From Candidatus Zixiibacteriota bacterium (GTDB taxonomy: Bacteria > Zixibacteria > MSB-5A5 > SM1-73), in NCBI GenBank assembly GCA_023127875.1, contig JAGMFA010000064.1, forward strand, positions 1-11,646: 11,646 nucleotides of DNA, given 5' to 3'. Below the pieces are notes generated by a model. It worked only from the letters and a program-made list of their open reading frames with translations, ran no database searches and had not been told where the DNA came from. Shown here piece after piece: positions 11,609 to 11,646 of this stretch. Position 1 is the first letter of the stretch. Each line of letters starts with the position of its first letter. Made by a program: the position numbers and the translations under genes.

Positions 11609-11646
11609 ATGAAGGCGTTAATCACAGGAATTACAGGTCAGGATGG
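11609..11646 (+). CDS. gmd: GDP-mannose 4,6-dehydratase, N-terminal fragment
   Basis: Only the first 12 codons are in the window: MKALITGITGQD, with the next codon starting GG. This is the beta-strand plus glycine-rich NADP-binding loop (GITGQDG) highly characteristic of Gmd, the short-chain dehydrogenase/reductase that converts GDP-mannose to GDP-4-keto-6-deoxymannose, the precursor of GDP-fucose, GDP-rhamnose and similar surface sugars. A near-consensus promoter and GAGAGG with 3-4-nt spacing support this start. It is transcribed away from the isc operon and probably opens a polysaccharide gene cluster to the right. A related nucleotide-sugar epimerase or reductase cannot be excluded from 12 residues. 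Confidence 0.8.
   Translation, partial: MKALITGITGQD

Overview
The window comes from a Gram-negative (outer-membrane) bacterium of moderate to low G+C, probably a little-studied environmental or candidate-phylum lineage. The evidence is a heptosyltransferase-type GT9 enzyme, an LpxL/HtrB-type acyltransferase and an AsmA-type envelope protein. Intergenic spaces are filled with short dispersed repeats and hairpins, as in many metagenome-derived genomes. I cannot assign a phylum from sequence alone.

Almost everything (positions 2-10917) is on the minus strand, so transcription runs right to left. It starts with a compact iron-sulfur/sulfur-transfer block: an Rrf2/IscR-type regulator (10459-10917) overlaps the cysteine desulfurase iscS (9296-10462) by an ATGA junction, and the scaffold iscU (8890-9273) follows after 22 bp. 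The regulator has a clear sigma70-type promoter overlapped by an IscR-like imperfect palindrome, suggesting autoregulation. After a 285-bp spacer holding a repeat element comes mnmA (7453-8604), the tRNA 2-thiouridylase, which takes its sulfur from a cysteine desulfurase; the order fits one sulfur-relay unit. No iscA, hscA, hscB or fdx is present, so this is a minimal ISC set.

The envelope block follows: a large AsmA-type protein (4879-7317), a TPR protein with a membrane anchor (3783-4511), a secreted HExxH metallopeptidase-like protein with a C-terminal membrane helix (2504-3436), an LpxL-type acyltransferase whose GTG start lies inside the peptidase gene (1642-2535), a GT9 heptosyltransferase (316-1338), and the start of an unrecognised multi-span membrane protein running off the left edge (2-283).

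The right end (10918-11646) is a divergent regulatory region. It holds the iscR promoter on the minus strand, two plus-strand promoters, a doubtful TTG-initiated small ORF with a very strong Shine-Dalgarno sequence, and the first 12 codons of gmd (GDP-mannose 4,6-dehydratase) from 11609.

I see no new defence or enzymatic system, CRISPR array, IS element, tRNA or rRNA. The most unusual content is in the repeats: 9-bp and 7-bp tandem tracts directly after four stop codons, a similar low-complexity tract apparently captured in frame inside mnmA, a 3' stub of a lost TPR paralogue, and several palindromic elements.
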